Source: JAFKFI01 sp963795435 (GTDB lineage Bacteria > Pseudomonadota > Alphaproteobacteria > Acetobacterales > Acetobacteraceae). From it: DNA of 64,000 nt. Where the stretch lies: contig CAWCHV010000007.1 of NCBI GenBank assembly GCA_963795435.1, positions 930,001 through 994,000 on the forward strand, in the 5' to 3' direction. Positions within the stretch are counted from its first letter, which is position 1; each line of letters opens with the position of its first letter. Both the position numbers and the translations under genes were made by a program. Below, piece by piece: positions 54,208-63,246 of the stretch. The notes beneath the pieces are model-generated. The model saw only the letters and a program-made list of their open reading frames with translations, had not been told where the DNA came from and searched no databases.

Positions 54208-55476
54208 ATGCTGCTCAGGCGCCGTGCGATCGGCCAAGCGCTCGCTGGTCTGCTGCTGGCGGGTTTGGCGAGCCTGTCGCCGACCCCGGCCAAGGCCGCC
54301 CAACCGATCACCATCGGCTTCGGCATGGCGCTCACCGGCGGCCTCGCGCCGAACGGCAAGGCGGCGCTGCTGGCGATGCAGATCTGGGAGAGCGACATCA
54401 ACGCGAAAGGCGGGCTGCTCGGCCGGCCGGTGAAACTCATCTACTATGACGACCAGAGCAACCCGGCGACCGTGCCCGGCATCTACACCAAGCTGCTCGA
54501 CGTCGACAAAGTCGATTTCGTGGTCAGCGGATACGCGACCAACATGGTGGCGCCCGCGATTCCGGTGGTGATGCAGCACGACGACCTGTTCCTCGGCCTG
54601 CTCGGCCTTGCCGCGAACAGCGAGTTCAAATATCCGAAATACTTCTCCATGGCGCCGACCGGCGGCGAGCATCCGAAGGAATCGTTCGGGCGCGGCTTCT
54701 TCGCGGTGGCGATGCAGCAGAACCCCAAGCCGCAGACGCTGGCGATCGTCGGCGCCGACGCCGAGTTCGCCCGCAACGGCATGGACGGCGCGCGCATCCT
54801 CGCCAAGCAGGCCGGCCTCAAGGTCGTCTACGACCGCACCTACCCGCCGAGCACCGCCGACTTCTCGCCGATCGTGCGCGCCATCCAGGCGACCAACCCC
54901 GATCTCGTGTTCGTCGCCTCCTACCCGCCCGACACGGTGGGGATGATCCGAGCTGCAAGTGAGGTCGGGCTCAAGACCAAGCTGTTCGGCGGCGGCATGG
55001 TCGGGCTGCAATCGACGGCCATCAAGACGCAACTCGGGCCGCTGCTGAACGGCATCGTCGATTACGATTTCTGGCTGCCCTGGGCCGGCTTCGCCAGCCC
55101 CGAGGCGCTCGACTTCCTCAAGCAGTACCAGGCCAAATCCGCCAGCGCCGGCGTCGATCTGCTCGGCTACTACCTGCCGCCCTTCGCCTATTCGATGATG
55201 CAGGTGCTGGCCCAGGCCATCGAGGCGACCAAGACGCTCGACCAGGACAAGCTCGCCGACTACATCCGCGCACATAGCTTCAAGACCCTGGTCGGCGACG
55301 TGAAATTCGGCGCCAACGGCGAATGGACCAACGAGCAGGTGTTGGAGGTCCAGTTCCGTAACATCAAGAGCAACGACGTCGACCAGTTCAAGGATCGAAA
55401 GAACGAGGTGATTCTCTGGCCGGACAAGTACAAGACCGGAGATGTGGTGTATCCGTATACCGACGCGAAGCGCTGA
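54208..55476 (+). CDS. ABC transporter substrate-binding protein (Peripla_BP_6)
   Basis: A 422-residue periplasmic binding protein with signal peptide MLLRRRAIGQALAGLLLAGL, cleaved near PAKAAQ. The mature start is ITIGFGMALTGGLAPNGKAA, then DINAKGGLLGRPVKLIYYDD. GGGGGAG lies upstream of the ATG. It belongs to the type that serves liv transporters. The matching livFGMH set lies just downstream on the opposite strand. The sequence differs much from the 7134 protein, so a different ligand is likely, perhaps an aromatic or dicarboxylic acid. Confidence 0.9.
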   Translation: MLLRRRAIGQALAGLLLAGLASLSPTPAKAAQPITIGFGMALTGGLAPNGKAALLAMQIWESDINAKGGLLGRPVKLIYYDDQSNPATVPGIYTKLLDVDKVDFVVSGYATNMVAPAIPVVMQHDDLFLGLLGLAANSEFKYPKYFSMAPTGGEHPKESFGRGFFAVAMQQNPKPQTLAIVGADAEFARNGMDGARILAKQAGLKVVYDRTYPPSTADFSPIVRAIQATNPDLVFVASYPPDTVGMIRAASEVGLKTKLFGGGMVGLQSTAIKTQLGPLLNGIVDYDFWLPWAGFASPEALDFLKQYQAKSASAGVDLLGYYLPPFAYSMMQVLAQAIEATKTLDQDKLADYIRAHSFKTLVGDVKFGANGEWTNEQVLEVQFRNIKSNDVDQFKDRKNEVILWPDKYKTGDVVYPYTDAKR

Positions 55477-55477
55477 G

Positions 55478-55565
55478 CCCCTCACCCCGACCCTCTCCCC
55501 CAAGCAGGGGAGAGGGAGCAGAAAAAGCCCTCTATTCTGCTTAAAGGAGAGGGTTGGGTGAGGGG
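55478..55565. repeat. CTCACCC-type inverted intergenic repeat, copy 1
   Basis: It begins CCCCTCACCCCGACCCTCTC and ends with the inverse GAGAGGGTTGGGTGAGGGG. It fills the gap between the convergent binding-protein and livF ends. Two more copies lie at 58898 and 63164. Confidence 0.82.
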
Positions 55566-56297
55566 TCACAGCCCCAGGTAAAATTGCCGGATCAGCTCGT
55601 TGTTGTTAAGCTCGTCAGCCGAGCGCCCCTCGAACTCGATCTTGCCGTGGACGATCACGTAGCCGCGGTCGGCGATGCGGATGGCCTGGGTGAAGTTCTG
55701 CTCGGCCATCAGCACGGTGAGCGCGAAGCCGTCCTTCAGCTCCTTGATCTTGTCGATCGTGCGCCGTACCAGAAGCGGCGCGAGGCCTACCGAGGGCTCG
55801 TCGATCAGCAGGATGCGCGGCGCCGTCATCAGCGCGCGGGCGAGCGCCAGCATCTGCTGCTCGCCGCCGCTCATGCTGCCGGCGAGTTGGCGGCGCCGCT
55901 CCTGGAGGCGCGGGAAGGTCTCGAAGCAGAACTCCAGGTTGCGCTGGATCGAGGCGCGCGCGGCGCGGCGGAAGGCGCCGAGAAGAAGATTCTCGGCGAC
56001 GGACAGCTTGGGGAACAGCCGGCGGCCCTCGGGGACAAAGGCGACGCCGAGCTCGACGATTTCTTCCGTGGCGCGCCCGACCAGCTCGTGCCGCGCGCCG
56101 TCGATCTCGGCCGTGATGCTGCCGCCGCTCGGGCGCACGATGCCCATCACGCATTTCATCAGCGTGCTCTTGCCGTTGCCGTTGGTGCCGAGCAGCGCCA
56201 CCGTCTCGCCCGAGCCGACCGACAGCGACACGGCATTCAGCACGCGCACCGCGCCGTAGCCCGCGTCGATCCCCTCGATGTGCAGGCTATTCGCCAA
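55566..56297 (-). CDS. livF: Liv-type ABC transporter ATPase LivF (second system)
   Basis: A 243-residue ATPase. Walker A is GTNGNGKSTLMKCVMG, the signature is MSGGEQQMLALARA, and Walker B is ILLIDEPSVGLAP. The domain start (LHIEGIDAGYGAVRVLNAVS) fits a TTG start at 56297 that overlaps livG by 11 bp. ATG codons at 56333 and 56348 are alternatives. Last gene of livH-livM-livG-livF. Confidence 0.9.
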   Translation of the reverse strand: MANSLHIEGIDAGYGAVRVLNAVSLSVGSGETVALLGTNGNGKSTLMKCVMGIVRPSGGSITAEIDGARHELVGRATEEIVELGVAFVPEGRRLFPKLSVAENLLLGAFRRAARASIQRNLEFCFETFPRLQERRRQLAGSMSGGEQQMLALARALMTAPRILLIDEPSVGLAPLLVRRTIDKIKELKDGFALTVLMAEQNFTQAIRIADRGYVIVHGKIEFEGRSADELNNNELIRQFYLGL

Positions 56298-57024
56298 GAT
56301 AGGCGCGCTCCACCTCGGGGTTGCGCACGACATCATCCGGCCGCCCATCGGCGATCTTGCGCCCGGCGACCAGCACCACGAGGCGCTGCGAGAACCGCAT
56401 CACCGCGCGCATGATGTGTTCGATGAGAATCACCGTCATGCCCTGCTCGTTGAGCCGGATCAGCAGGGAAAGAATCTCGTCGACCTCGCCGTGCGACAGG
56501 CCGGCCATCGGCTCGTCGGCGATCAGCAGCCGGGGCTGCGTCGCTATCGCCCGCGCCAGCTCCAGCTTGCGCATCTCTATCTGCGTCAGGTCCCGCGGCA
56601 GCCGGTCAGCCTTCGCCTCCAATCCGACGGTGCGCAGCACGTCGCGGCATTGCTCGGGGATCGGCCGCGCGTCGCCCGCGAGCAGGCCTTTGCGCGCGTT
56701 GACGGCGTATTCGAGCGGGATGCGCAGATTGTCGGCGACAGACAGGCTGGCGAACGGACGCGGCAATTGAAAACTCCGCGCGAGCCCCATGCGTGTACGT
56801 TGGTGGGCGGGTAGCCCTTCCAGCATCTGGCCGTCGAACCGGATGGTGCCCTGCTCGTGGCGCAACGTGCCGCCGACGCAGTTGACCAACGTGCTCTTGC
56901 CCGAGCCGTTGGGGCCGATCAGCCCCAGCCGCTCGCCTGCCGGCACGTCGATCTCGATGCCGTCGAGTGCGACGAAGCCGCCGAACCGCTTGCCCACTCC
57001 GGCTATTTCCAGCAGCGCGCTCAT
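56287..57024 (-). CDS. livG: Liv-type ABC transporter ATPase LivG (second system)
   Basis: A 245-residue ATPase with Walker A GPNGSGKSTLVN. The signature loop is unusual: DLTQIEMRKLELARA stands where LSGGQ normally is. Walker B is LLIADEPMAGLSHGE. The end (RPDDVVRNPEVERAYLGE) is normal for LivG. It is coupled to livM by ATGA overlap. The altered signature is conserved in some aromatic-acid liv systems, as far as I recall, and need not inactivate it. Confidence 0.9.
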   Translation of the reverse strand: MSALLEIAGVGKRFGGFVALDGIEIDVPAGERLGLIGPNGSGKSTLVNCVGGTLRHEQGTIRFDGQMLEGLPAHQRTRMGLARSFQLPRPFASLSVADNLRIPLEYAVNARKGLLAGDARPIPEQCRDVLRTVGLEAKADRLPRDLTQIEMRKLELARAIATQPRLLIADEPMAGLSHGEVDEILSLLIRLNEQGMTVILIEHIMRAVMRFSQRLVVLVAGRKIADGRPDDVVRNPEVERAYLGE

Positions 57025-57965
57025 GGCCGCGCCCGCCGCCAGGCGCGCACCAGGCCGATGATGCCGTTCGGCGCCAGCACGACAAAGAGCACCAGCAGCA
57101 CGCCGACCAGCAGCAGGTTGAGCGCCGAAGAAATCGTTACCGTCGCGACCTGCTGCAACGTGCCGAGCAGCACCGCGCCGATCACCGGACCGAGCCAGCT
57201 CGCCGTCCCGCCGATCAGCGGCATCGCGATGCTGTTCACCGCGTAGGTCAGGCTGAACGCCGACGCCGGATCGAGGTAGGTGACGTAGTAGGGAAACGGG
57301 GCGCCCGCCATGCCCATGAAGGCGCCCGACAGCGCGGTCGCCAGCAGCTTGAGGCGGAGCGTCGGCACGCCGGATGCCTCCGCGGCCTGCTCGTCGTCGC
57401 GGATCGCCGCGAAGCCGTAGCCCAGCCGCGAGCGTTCGATGACGCGCGCGACCAGCAGCGCCAGCACCGCGAGTGCCAGCATCATCAGGAACAGGTACTC
57501 GATATAGCTGCCGCCGAAAATTGGCGCCATGCGCGGCCGGACGACATAGGCTCCGCGCGAGCCGCCGACGAACTCCCAATTGGTGATGATGGTCTGCACG
57601 ACCACCGCGAGGGCCAAGGTCGCGATCGAGAAGAACACCCCGCGCAATCGCAAGGTCAGATAGCCGGTGCCGAGGCCGACCAGGCCGGACAGCGCGCCGC
57701 CGACCAGCATCAGCAGCGGAATCGGCAGCGGCACCAGCTTGTGCAGCGCCACCGAGCTGTAGGCGCCGAGCGCGAAGAACGCCGCCGTGCCGAAATTCAC
57801 GTAGCCCGTGTAGCCGCCGAGGATGTTCCACGCGGTGCCCAGGACGATGTACTGCAGCACCACGTAGCCGGCGAAGTACACGTATGGGTTGCCGACCGCG
57901 CGCGCCGCGCCGAACACGCAGCCGGCGGCGATCACCAACAGCAGGAAGAACCGGAGGTTGCGCAC
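57021..57965 (-). CDS. livM: Liv-type ABC permease LivM (second system)
   Basis: A 314-residue permease. LGGYTGYVNFGTAAFFALGA replaces the usual GFTGLLSLGHAAF pattern; the coupling loop is FAAIRDDEQAAEASGVPTL. About nine spans, ending FVVLAPNGIIGLVRAWRRAR. The loss of the GHA motif in favour of GTA also occurs in some relatives. It lies 3 bp after livH. Confidence 0.9.
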   Translation of the reverse strand: MRNLRFFLLLVIAAGCVFGAARAVGNPYVYFAGYVVLQYIVLGTAWNILGGYTGYVNFGTAAFFALGAYSSVALHKLVPLPIPLLMLVGGALSGLVGLGTGYLTLRLRGVFFSIATLALAVVVQTIITNWEFVGGSRGAYVVRPRMAPIFGGSYIEYLFLMMLALAVLALLVARVIERSRLGYGFAAIRDDEQAAEASGVPTLRLKLLATALSGAFMGMAGAPFPYYVTYLDPASAFSLTYAVNSIAMPLIGGTASWLGPVIGAVLLGTLQQVATVTISSALNLLLVGVLLVLFVVLAPNGIIGLVRAWRRARP

Positions 57966-57968
57966 GCC

Positions 57969-58838
57969 CTAGCGCCCGAACAGGCCGGCGGGCCGCACCG
58001 CCAGGGTCAGCAGCAGGAACCCGAACGCGACCGCCGGGGACCAGGATGGGCCATAGAAGGTGGAAGTCAGGCTCTCGACCACGCCGAGCGTGATTGCCGC
58101 GACCAGCGTTCCCGGGAAGCTGCCCATCCCGCCGAGCACGCAGATCGCGAACACGCGGCCGATATAGTCGCGGCTGATCGAGGGCTCGACCGGCTGGATC
58201 ACGATGAGAATGGCGCCCGCGACCGAGGCCGTCGCGATTGACAGGCCGAACGCGATCCGCTTGATGCGGCGCGGATCGACCGCCATCAGACGCAGCGCAA
58301 GCTGGTCCTGCGCCACCGCGAGGATCGCACGGCCGAGAAAGCTGCGCGACAGGAACAGTTGCAGCACGCCCATCATCGCCAACGAGACGCCGAATGGCAC
58401 CAGCAGCCGCAGCGGGAGGTCGAGCGCGCCGAGATGGACGCTCGGCCCGATATAGGGCGCGTCGACCAGCCGGTAGTCGACGCCGAACACCAGCACGAGG
58501 GCGACCTCGGTGATGAACAGCAGGCCGAAGAAGAAGGCGAGCCCCTGCAGCGACTGATCGCCCCGCCGCTCGAATGCGACGTCGTAGACCCAGTAGATGC
58601 CGACGCCCAGCAGGTAGAAGGCCGGGATCGCGACCACGCTGGCGAGGATCGGATCGACGCCGAGCCGCGTGTTGGCGATGTAGGCGACGTAGGAGCCCAG
58701 GACGATGAACGCCGGGTGCGCGATGTTGACGATGTCGAGCATCCCGAAGGAGATCGACACCCCGATCGTCACCGCCGCGTAGAACCCGCCGAGCAGGAGC
58801 CCGGAGACGATCGCGTTGCCGAGGAGGGAAAAATCCAT
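57969..58838 (-). CDS. livH: Liv-type ABC permease LivH (second system)
   Basis: A 289-residue permease. It starts MDFSLLGNAIVSGLLLGGFY and has FGMLDIVNIAHPAFIVLGSY (LivH signature with P for G) and AVAQDQLALRLMAVDPRRIK (coupling loop). It opens the four-gene unit. The chosen ATG is 20 codons inside a longer frame and begins at the family's usual position. Confidence 0.9.
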   Translation of the reverse strand: MDFSLLGNAIVSGLLLGGFYAAVTIGVSISFGMLDIVNIAHPAFIVLGSYVAYIANTRLGVDPILASVVAIPAFYLLGVGIYWVYDVAFERRGDQSLQGLAFFFGLLFITEVALVLVFGVDYRLVDAPYIGPSVHLGALDLPLRLLVPFGVSLAMMGVLQLFLSRSFLGRAILAVAQDQLALRLMAVDPRRIKRIAFGLSIATASVAGAILIVIQPVEPSISRDYIGRVFAICVLGGMGSFPGTLVAAITLGVVESLTSTFYGPSWSPAVAFGFLLLTLAVRPAGLFGR

Positions 58839-58897
58839 CGTCAGTGGCGGCGCGCGGGCGCATCGGAGCTTGGCATCAAACAGTTCCCTCCTCCCCA

Positions 58898-58989
58898 CCC
58901 CTCACCCAACCCTCTCCCCTGATCAGGGGAGAGGGTTTTTTTATCTTCTCCCTCTCTCCTGCTTAGGGGAGAGGGCCGGGGTGAGGGGT
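58898..58989. repeat. CTCACCC-type inverted intergenic repeat, copy 2
   Basis: Begins CCCTCACCCAACCCTCTCCC and ends GAGAGGGCCGGGGTGAGGGG, with an inner hairpin CTCCCCTGATCAGGGGAG followed by T7. It lies upstream of livH and just beyond the acyl-CoA synthetase end. The inner hairpin plus T-run could serve as a terminator. Confidence 0.82.
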
Positions 58990-59009
58990 CTTGCTTGACG
59001 CGACTGTGA

Positions 59010-60542
59010 CTAACCCGTCGCCGCTTGGCTAGCGCGCTTGTAGTGCTCCTTGAGCTCTCGTCGCAGCAGCTTGCCGGCCTCGGTCCGGGGCAGCTTCTCG
59101 ACGATGTCGATGGCGCGCGGGCATTTCAGGCGCCCGAGATGCTCGAGGCAGAACGCCAGCAGCTCCGGTGCATCGGCGGCACCGCGCAATTCGACCGCCG
59201 CCTGCACCGCCTCGCCAAGATCGGGATCGGGCACGCCGATCACGGCGGCATCCGCGACCGCGGGATGCCGCAACAACACACTCTCGATCTCGGCGGGATA
59301 AATGTTCACCCCGCCCGACAGGATGAGATCCGTCCGCCGGTCGCTGAGATAGAGGAACCCCTCGGCGTCGACATAGCCGAGATCGCCATAGGTCGCCCAG
59401 CCGCGCGCGTTGTAGGCGGCCTGCGTCTTGTCCGGCGCGTTGTGATAGGCGAACGGCGCGGGGAAGCCGGAGAACCAGATGCCGCCGACCTCGCCCGTCG
59501 GCAGTTCCGTCCCGTCCGGTGAGCAGATGTGGACCTGCGCGCCTCCGGTCGGACGGCCGACGGAACCCTTGCGCGCGAGCCAGTCCGCGCAGTCGATGAA
59601 GGTCAACCCGACGCTCTCCGAGCCGCCGTAATATTCCACGACGATCGGCCCCCACCACTCGATCATTCGCTCCTTCACATGCACCGGGCAGGGTGCGGCG
59701 GCGTGGATGGCGCGGCGGTGCGAGGAGAGATCGTAGCGGCGGCGCGTCTCCTCGGGGAGCGCGAGGAGGCGGACGAACATCGTCGGCACCCATTGGCTGT
59801 GCGTCACCCGGTAGGTCTCGATGGCCGCGAGCGCCCGCTCGGGATCGAAGCGGCGCAGCATCACCACGGTCATGCCGCGGCCCAGCGCGCTCATCGAGAA
59901 GCCGTGCGGGGCGGCGTGATAGAACGGCGCGGGCGAGAGATACGTGCCGGTCTCGTCGCCGGCCAGCACGAGATCGACGATCTCCCGCCCCGGCGCCGGC
60001 TTGCCGCGCTCGCTCGCCGGTTGCAGCGGCCTCATGATCCCCTTGGGAAAGCCCGACGTGCCCGAGGAATACATGAACTCGCGTCCGACCGGGCGCTCCG
60101 GCAGGGCCGCGGGCGTGGGACAGGCGGCCAGCTCGGCCGCCTGATCCGCGCAGCCCGGCGCCGCACCGTCCACGGTGGCGATGGCGATGCCGGCGCGCAG
60201 CGCGTCCGGCACGCTCGCGGCCAGCGCGCGGCTGGCGAGCATCAACCCGGCGCCGCTGTCGCGCAGCACGTATTCGAGCTCGTGCGGCTTCAGATGCGTG
60301 TTGAGCAGCACGTAATAGAGGCCGGCCCGCCGCGCCGCCCAGGCGAGTTCGAGCGCCTCGGGCCGGTTCTCCAGCAGCAGCGCAATACGGTCGTTGGGTT
60401 GCAACCCTCGGCCGATCAGCCATTGCGCGACCCGGTTGGCGCGCGCGTCGAGCTCGGCGAAGGTCAGGGTCTCGCCGGTATCGGGAAAGACGCAGGCCGC
60501 CCTCTCCGGCTGGCGTGCCGCCCAATGCGCAAGCTCGTCCAT
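59010..60542 (-). CDS. Acyl-CoA synthetase (AMP-dependent)
   Basis: A 510-residue adenylate-forming enzyme. P-loop MYSSGTSGFPKGIMRPL, middle motif IVVEYYGGSESVGLTFIDCA, hinge GFLYLSDRRTDLILSGGVNI and the catalytic Lys region LPRTEAGKLLRRELKEHY. GGGGGAG precedes the ATG. It resembles the FadD13/acyl-CoA synthetase group used for fatty, cyclic or terpenoid acids. It is divergent from the enoyl-CoA hydratase (83 bp), so the two likely serve one pathway. Confidence 0.88.
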   Translation of the reverse strand: MDELAHWAARQPERAACVFPDTGETLTFAELDARANRVAQWLIGRGLQPNDRIALLLENRPEALELAWAARRAGLYYVLLNTHLKPHELEYVLRDSGAGLMLASRALAASVPDALRAGIAIATVDGAAPGCADQAAELAACPTPAALPERPVGREFMYSSGTSGFPKGIMRPLQPASERGKPAPGREIVDLVLAGDETGTYLSPAPFYHAAPHGFSMSALGRGMTVVMLRRFDPERALAAIETYRVTHSQWVPTMFVRLLALPEETRRRYDLSSHRRAIHAAAPCPVHVKERMIEWWGPIVVEYYGGSESVGLTFIDCADWLARKGSVGRPTGGAQVHICSPDGTELPTGEVGGIWFSGFPAPFAYHNAPDKTQAAYNARGWATYGDLGYVDAEGFLYLSDRRTDLILSGGVNIYPAEIESVLLRHPAVADAAVIGVPDPDLGEAVQAAVELRGAADAPELLAFCLEHLGRLKCPRAIDIVEKLPRTEAGKLLRRELKEHYKRASQAATG

Positions 60543-60625
60543 CGCTCCCCCCGTGTTGGCGCGGGATAGTACGGTGCTACCCTCGCCGGATCGCAAGAGC
60601 ACGCGCGCGGCAGGAGGACAAGAGG

Positions 60626-61531
60626 ATGACGCAAGAGAACTTCGCGGTGGGGCAGGTCCGCTACGAGACGCCGGCGCCGCATGTCGCGCGGATCGTCATG
60701 GCGCGGCAGGAGGCGCACAACGCCCAGGGGCTGCAGATGACCTACGAGCTCAACGCCGCGTTCGACCGCGCGGCACGGGACGAGGAGATCAAGGTCATCA
60801 TCCTGGCGGGCGACGGACGCAATTTCTCAGCCGGCCACGACCTCGCGGGCGACGGGGGAAAAACCTGGCGTGACTTCCCGATCGTGGGCACCTGGACGGA
60901 TTTCGACGCCAAGGGCGCCGAGGGCCGCTACGGCCGCGAGATGGAGATCTATCTCGAGATGTGCGAGCGCTGGCGCAACCTGCCGAAGCCGACTATCGCC
61001 GAGGTGCAGGGCAAGTGCATCGCCGGCGGGCTGATGCTCGCCTGGGTGTGCGACCTCATCATGGCCAGCGACGACGCGACGTTCAAAGACCCGGTGATCG
61101 ACTTCGGGATGCCGGGCGTGGAGTTCTTCATGCACCCGTGGGAACTCGGCATCCGCAAGGGCAAGGAATTCCTGTTCACCGCCGACGAGCTCACCGCCGC
61201 CGATGCCCGCGCTTGCGGCATGGTCAACCATGTGGTGCCGCGCGACCGGCTGTCGGCCGAGACGCTGGCCTTGGCGGAAAAGATCGCCAAGAAGCCGCTG
61301 TTCGCGCTCAAGACCGTCAAAGCCGCAGTCAACCACGTGCAGGACGTGCAGGGGCGACGCAACGCCCAGATGCACGTGTTCAGCCTCCACCAGATGATGC
61401 ACACGCACAACCAGGTGGTCTGGGGAATGCCGATGGACCCCAACGGCCTGCCGCCCACGGTGCGCGACAAGGTGATCGCCCGGGCCGCGCGGGCGCGCGA
61501 GGAGGAGGCAAAGAAGCCGGCCGCCGAATAG
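60626..61531 (+). CDS. Enoyl-CoA hydratase/isomerase family protein
   Basis: A 301-residue crotonase-fold enzyme. The oxyanion-hole segment is GDGRNFSAGHDLAGDGGKTW, and the second is GKCIAGGLMLAWVCDLIMAS. The region DFGMPGVEFFMHPWELGIRK replaces the common Glu-rich catalytic loop of classical enoyl-CoA hydratases. AGGAGG lies before the ATG. It has about 40 residues more than standard, with a longer C-terminal helix. The substrate is an unsaturated acyl-CoA of unknown kind. Confidence 0.87.
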   Translation: MTQENFAVGQVRYETPAPHVARIVMARQEAHNAQGLQMTYELNAAFDRAARDEEIKVIILAGDGRNFSAGHDLAGDGGKTWRDFPIVGTWTDFDAKGAEGRYGREMEIYLEMCERWRNLPKPTIAEVQGKCIAGGLMLAWVCDLIMASDDATFKDPVIDFGMPGVEFFMHPWELGIRKGKEFLFTADELTAADARACGMVNHVVPRDRLSAETLALAEKIAKKPLFALKTVKAAVNHVQDVQGRRNAQMHVFSLHQMMHTHNQVVWGMPMDPNGLPPTVRDKVIARAARAREEEAKKPAAE

Positions 61532-61541
61532 GGCGGCCGGG

Positions 61542-62387
61542 ATGCCGACGCAGCGGGAAAAAGCCGAGCGGCTCAGCGCCCTGCACGCCGCGCCGGGCGC
61601 GTTCCTCGCCGGCAATTGCTGGGACGCCGGCACCGCGCGGTTGCTCGCGCATGTCGGCTTCGTGGTGGTGGAGACGAGCAGCGCTGGCGTGATGTTCGCG
61701 CGCGGCTGGCCGGACGGCGACGGTCTGGCCTCGCGCGAGCTGATGCTGGAGAACGCCCGCGCCGTCGCGGGCGCCGTCGAAGTGCCGGTGATCGCCGACC
61801 TCGAGAACGGCTTCGGCCACCGCCCCGAGGAGGTCGCCGAGACCATCCGGCTGGCGGCGGAAACCGGGATCGTCGGCGGCTCGATCGAGGACGCGACCGG
61901 CGACCGATCCGACCCGATCTACCCGTTCGATCTCGCCGTCGCCCGCATCCGCGCCGGAGCCGAGGCCGCAAGCGCCCTGCCCTTCCCCTTCCTGCTCACC
62001 GCCCGCGCCGACCAGTTCATGCACGGCAGGCCCGATCTGGGCGAGGTCATCCGCCGTGCCCAGGCGTTCCAGGAGGCCGGCGCCGACGTGATCCTCGCCC
62101 CGGGACTGGCCGACAAGGAGGAGATCGAGGCTCTCGCTCGTGCGCTGGACCGACCCCTCGCGGTTATCATGGGGCTGTCGAGCTACCGTCCGAGCATGAC
62201 CGAGTTGGGCTGGATCGGCGTCAAGCGCGTGAGCGTGGGCAGCGCGCTGTCGCGCGTCGCGCTGACCGCGTTTCTCGCCGCGGCGCGAGAGATGCACGAG
62301 CACGGGACGTTCGGGTTTGCTGGCGACGCGATGCCGTTCGGGGAGTTGAACGGGTTGTTCCGGCGATTAAATCGCGAGAACGAATGA
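61542..62387 (+). CDS. Isocitrate lyase/PEP mutase family protein
   Basis: A 281-residue TIM-barrel protein. FLAGNCWDAGTARLLAHVGF begins it, then VVETSSAGVMFARGWPDGDG, the metal-binding DLENGFGH and GGSIEDATGD, and LLTARADQF. The KKCGH catalytic loop of isocitrate lyase is absent, so it belongs to the oxaloacetase/2-methylisocitrate lyase-like or uncharacterised branch. It follows the hydratase by 10 bp and may be co-transcribed. Confidence 0.85.
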   Translation: MPTQREKAERLSALHAAPGAFLAGNCWDAGTARLLAHVGFVVVETSSAGVMFARGWPDGDGLASRELMLENARAVAGAVEVPVIADLENGFGHRPEEVAETIRLAAETGIVGGSIEDATGDRSDPIYPFDLAVARIRAGAEAASALPFPFLLTARADQFMHGRPDLGEVIRRAQAFQEAGADVILAPGLADKEEIEALARALDRPLAVIMGLSSYRPSMTELGWIGVKRVSVGSALSRVALTAFLAAAREMHEHGTFGFAGDAMPFGELNGLFRRLNRENE

Positions 62388-62394
62388 GACTTTG

Positions 62395-63147
62395 TCAGTT
62401 CACGTCCGCCGCCGCGCCGAGCGTGTCGCCGATCTCGCGGTTCAGCACCAGGTCGGCCAAGTGGTCGAGGCCGGTCGGTTCGCGATTGAGAATGACGAGC
62501 TGCGCCCCGTTGCGCTTCGCGATCTCGGGAAATCCGGCCGCCGGATAGACCACCAGCGAGGAGCCGACCGAGAGGAAAAGATCGGCGGCCATCAACTCCA
62601 AATGCGCGCGCTGCATCGCCGCCTCCGGCATCGCCTGGCCGAAGGAGATCGTCGCGGTCTTCACATGGCCCTCGCACGCCGCGCACACCGGCGGCTCCTC
62701 GTCCTGCTCGAAGGCGGCGCGGATGTCGTCGATCTCGTATCGCTGGCCGCAATCGAGGCAATGCGCGTAGGTGGTGTTGCCGTGCAGCTCGATCACTTGC
62801 CGCTCGGGCACGCCCGACGCTTGGTGCAGCCCGTCGATGTTCTGCGTGATGACCGCGGATACTTTCCCTCGGCGCACGAGATTGGCGACGGCGCGGTGGC
62901 CCCGATTTGGTTCGGCGGCGCGCATGGTCGGCTCCATCGCGAATTTCCGCCGCCACGCCTCGCGCCGCATCTCTTTCGACGCCAGGAAGTCCTGGAAGTC
63001 GATCGGAGCCATCCGGGTCCAGATGCCGCCCGGGCTGCGGAAATCCGGAATGCCGGATTCGGTGCTGATGCCGGCCCCGGTGAACACCACGGCGCGGCGC
63101 GAGCGGTCGAGCATGTCGCGGAGTGTGGCGATGGCATTGTCTTCCAT
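62395..63147 (-). CDS. cobB: NAD-dependent protein deacetylase, Sir2 family
   Basis: A 250-residue sirtuin. NAD site: VVFTGAGISTESGIPDFRSP and TQNIDGLHQASGV. The catalytic His is in IELHGNTTYAHCLDCGQRY, and the zinc Cys are in CLDC and CAACEG. VGSSLVVYPAAGFPEIA closes the Rossmann fold. It removes acyl groups from protein lysines. The ATG with GGGAGAG upstream is preferred over a longer frame. Convergent with the lyase gene (7 bp). Confidence 0.92.
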   Translation of the reverse strand: MEDNAIATLRDMLDRSRRAVVFTGAGISTESGIPDFRSPGGIWTRMAPIDFQDFLASKEMRREAWRRKFAMEPTMRAAEPNRGHRAVANLVRRGKVSAVITQNIDGLHQASGVPERQVIELHGNTTYAHCLDCGQRYEIDDIRAAFEQDEEPPVCAACEGHVKTATISFGQAMPEAAMQRAHLELMAADLFLSVGSSLVVYPAAGFPEIAKRNGAQLVILNREPTGLDHLADLVLNREIGDTLGAAADVN

Positions 63148-63163
63148 GCGTGCTCTCCCTTGA

Positions 63164-63246
63164 CCCCTCACCCTGGCCCTCTCCCACAAGGGGAGAGGGA
63201 GCAGAAAAGCCCCCTCCCCTTGTGGGAGGAGGTTGGGGGAGGGGTT
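63164..63246. repeat. CTCACCC-type inverted intergenic repeat, copy 3
   Basis: It begins CCCCTCACCCTGGCCCTCTC and ends in the inverse GAGGAGGTTGGGGGAGGGG. The inner arms CTCTCCCACAAGGGGAGAGG and CCCCTCCCCTTGTGGGAG also pair. It lies between the cobB start and the flavin oxidoreductase stop. Confidence 0.82.

Noticed and set aside
56287..58863. 858-codon frame covering livG, livM and livH
   Set aside because: Only its last part is livG in the correct frame. The rest is out of frame with two clear permease genes.
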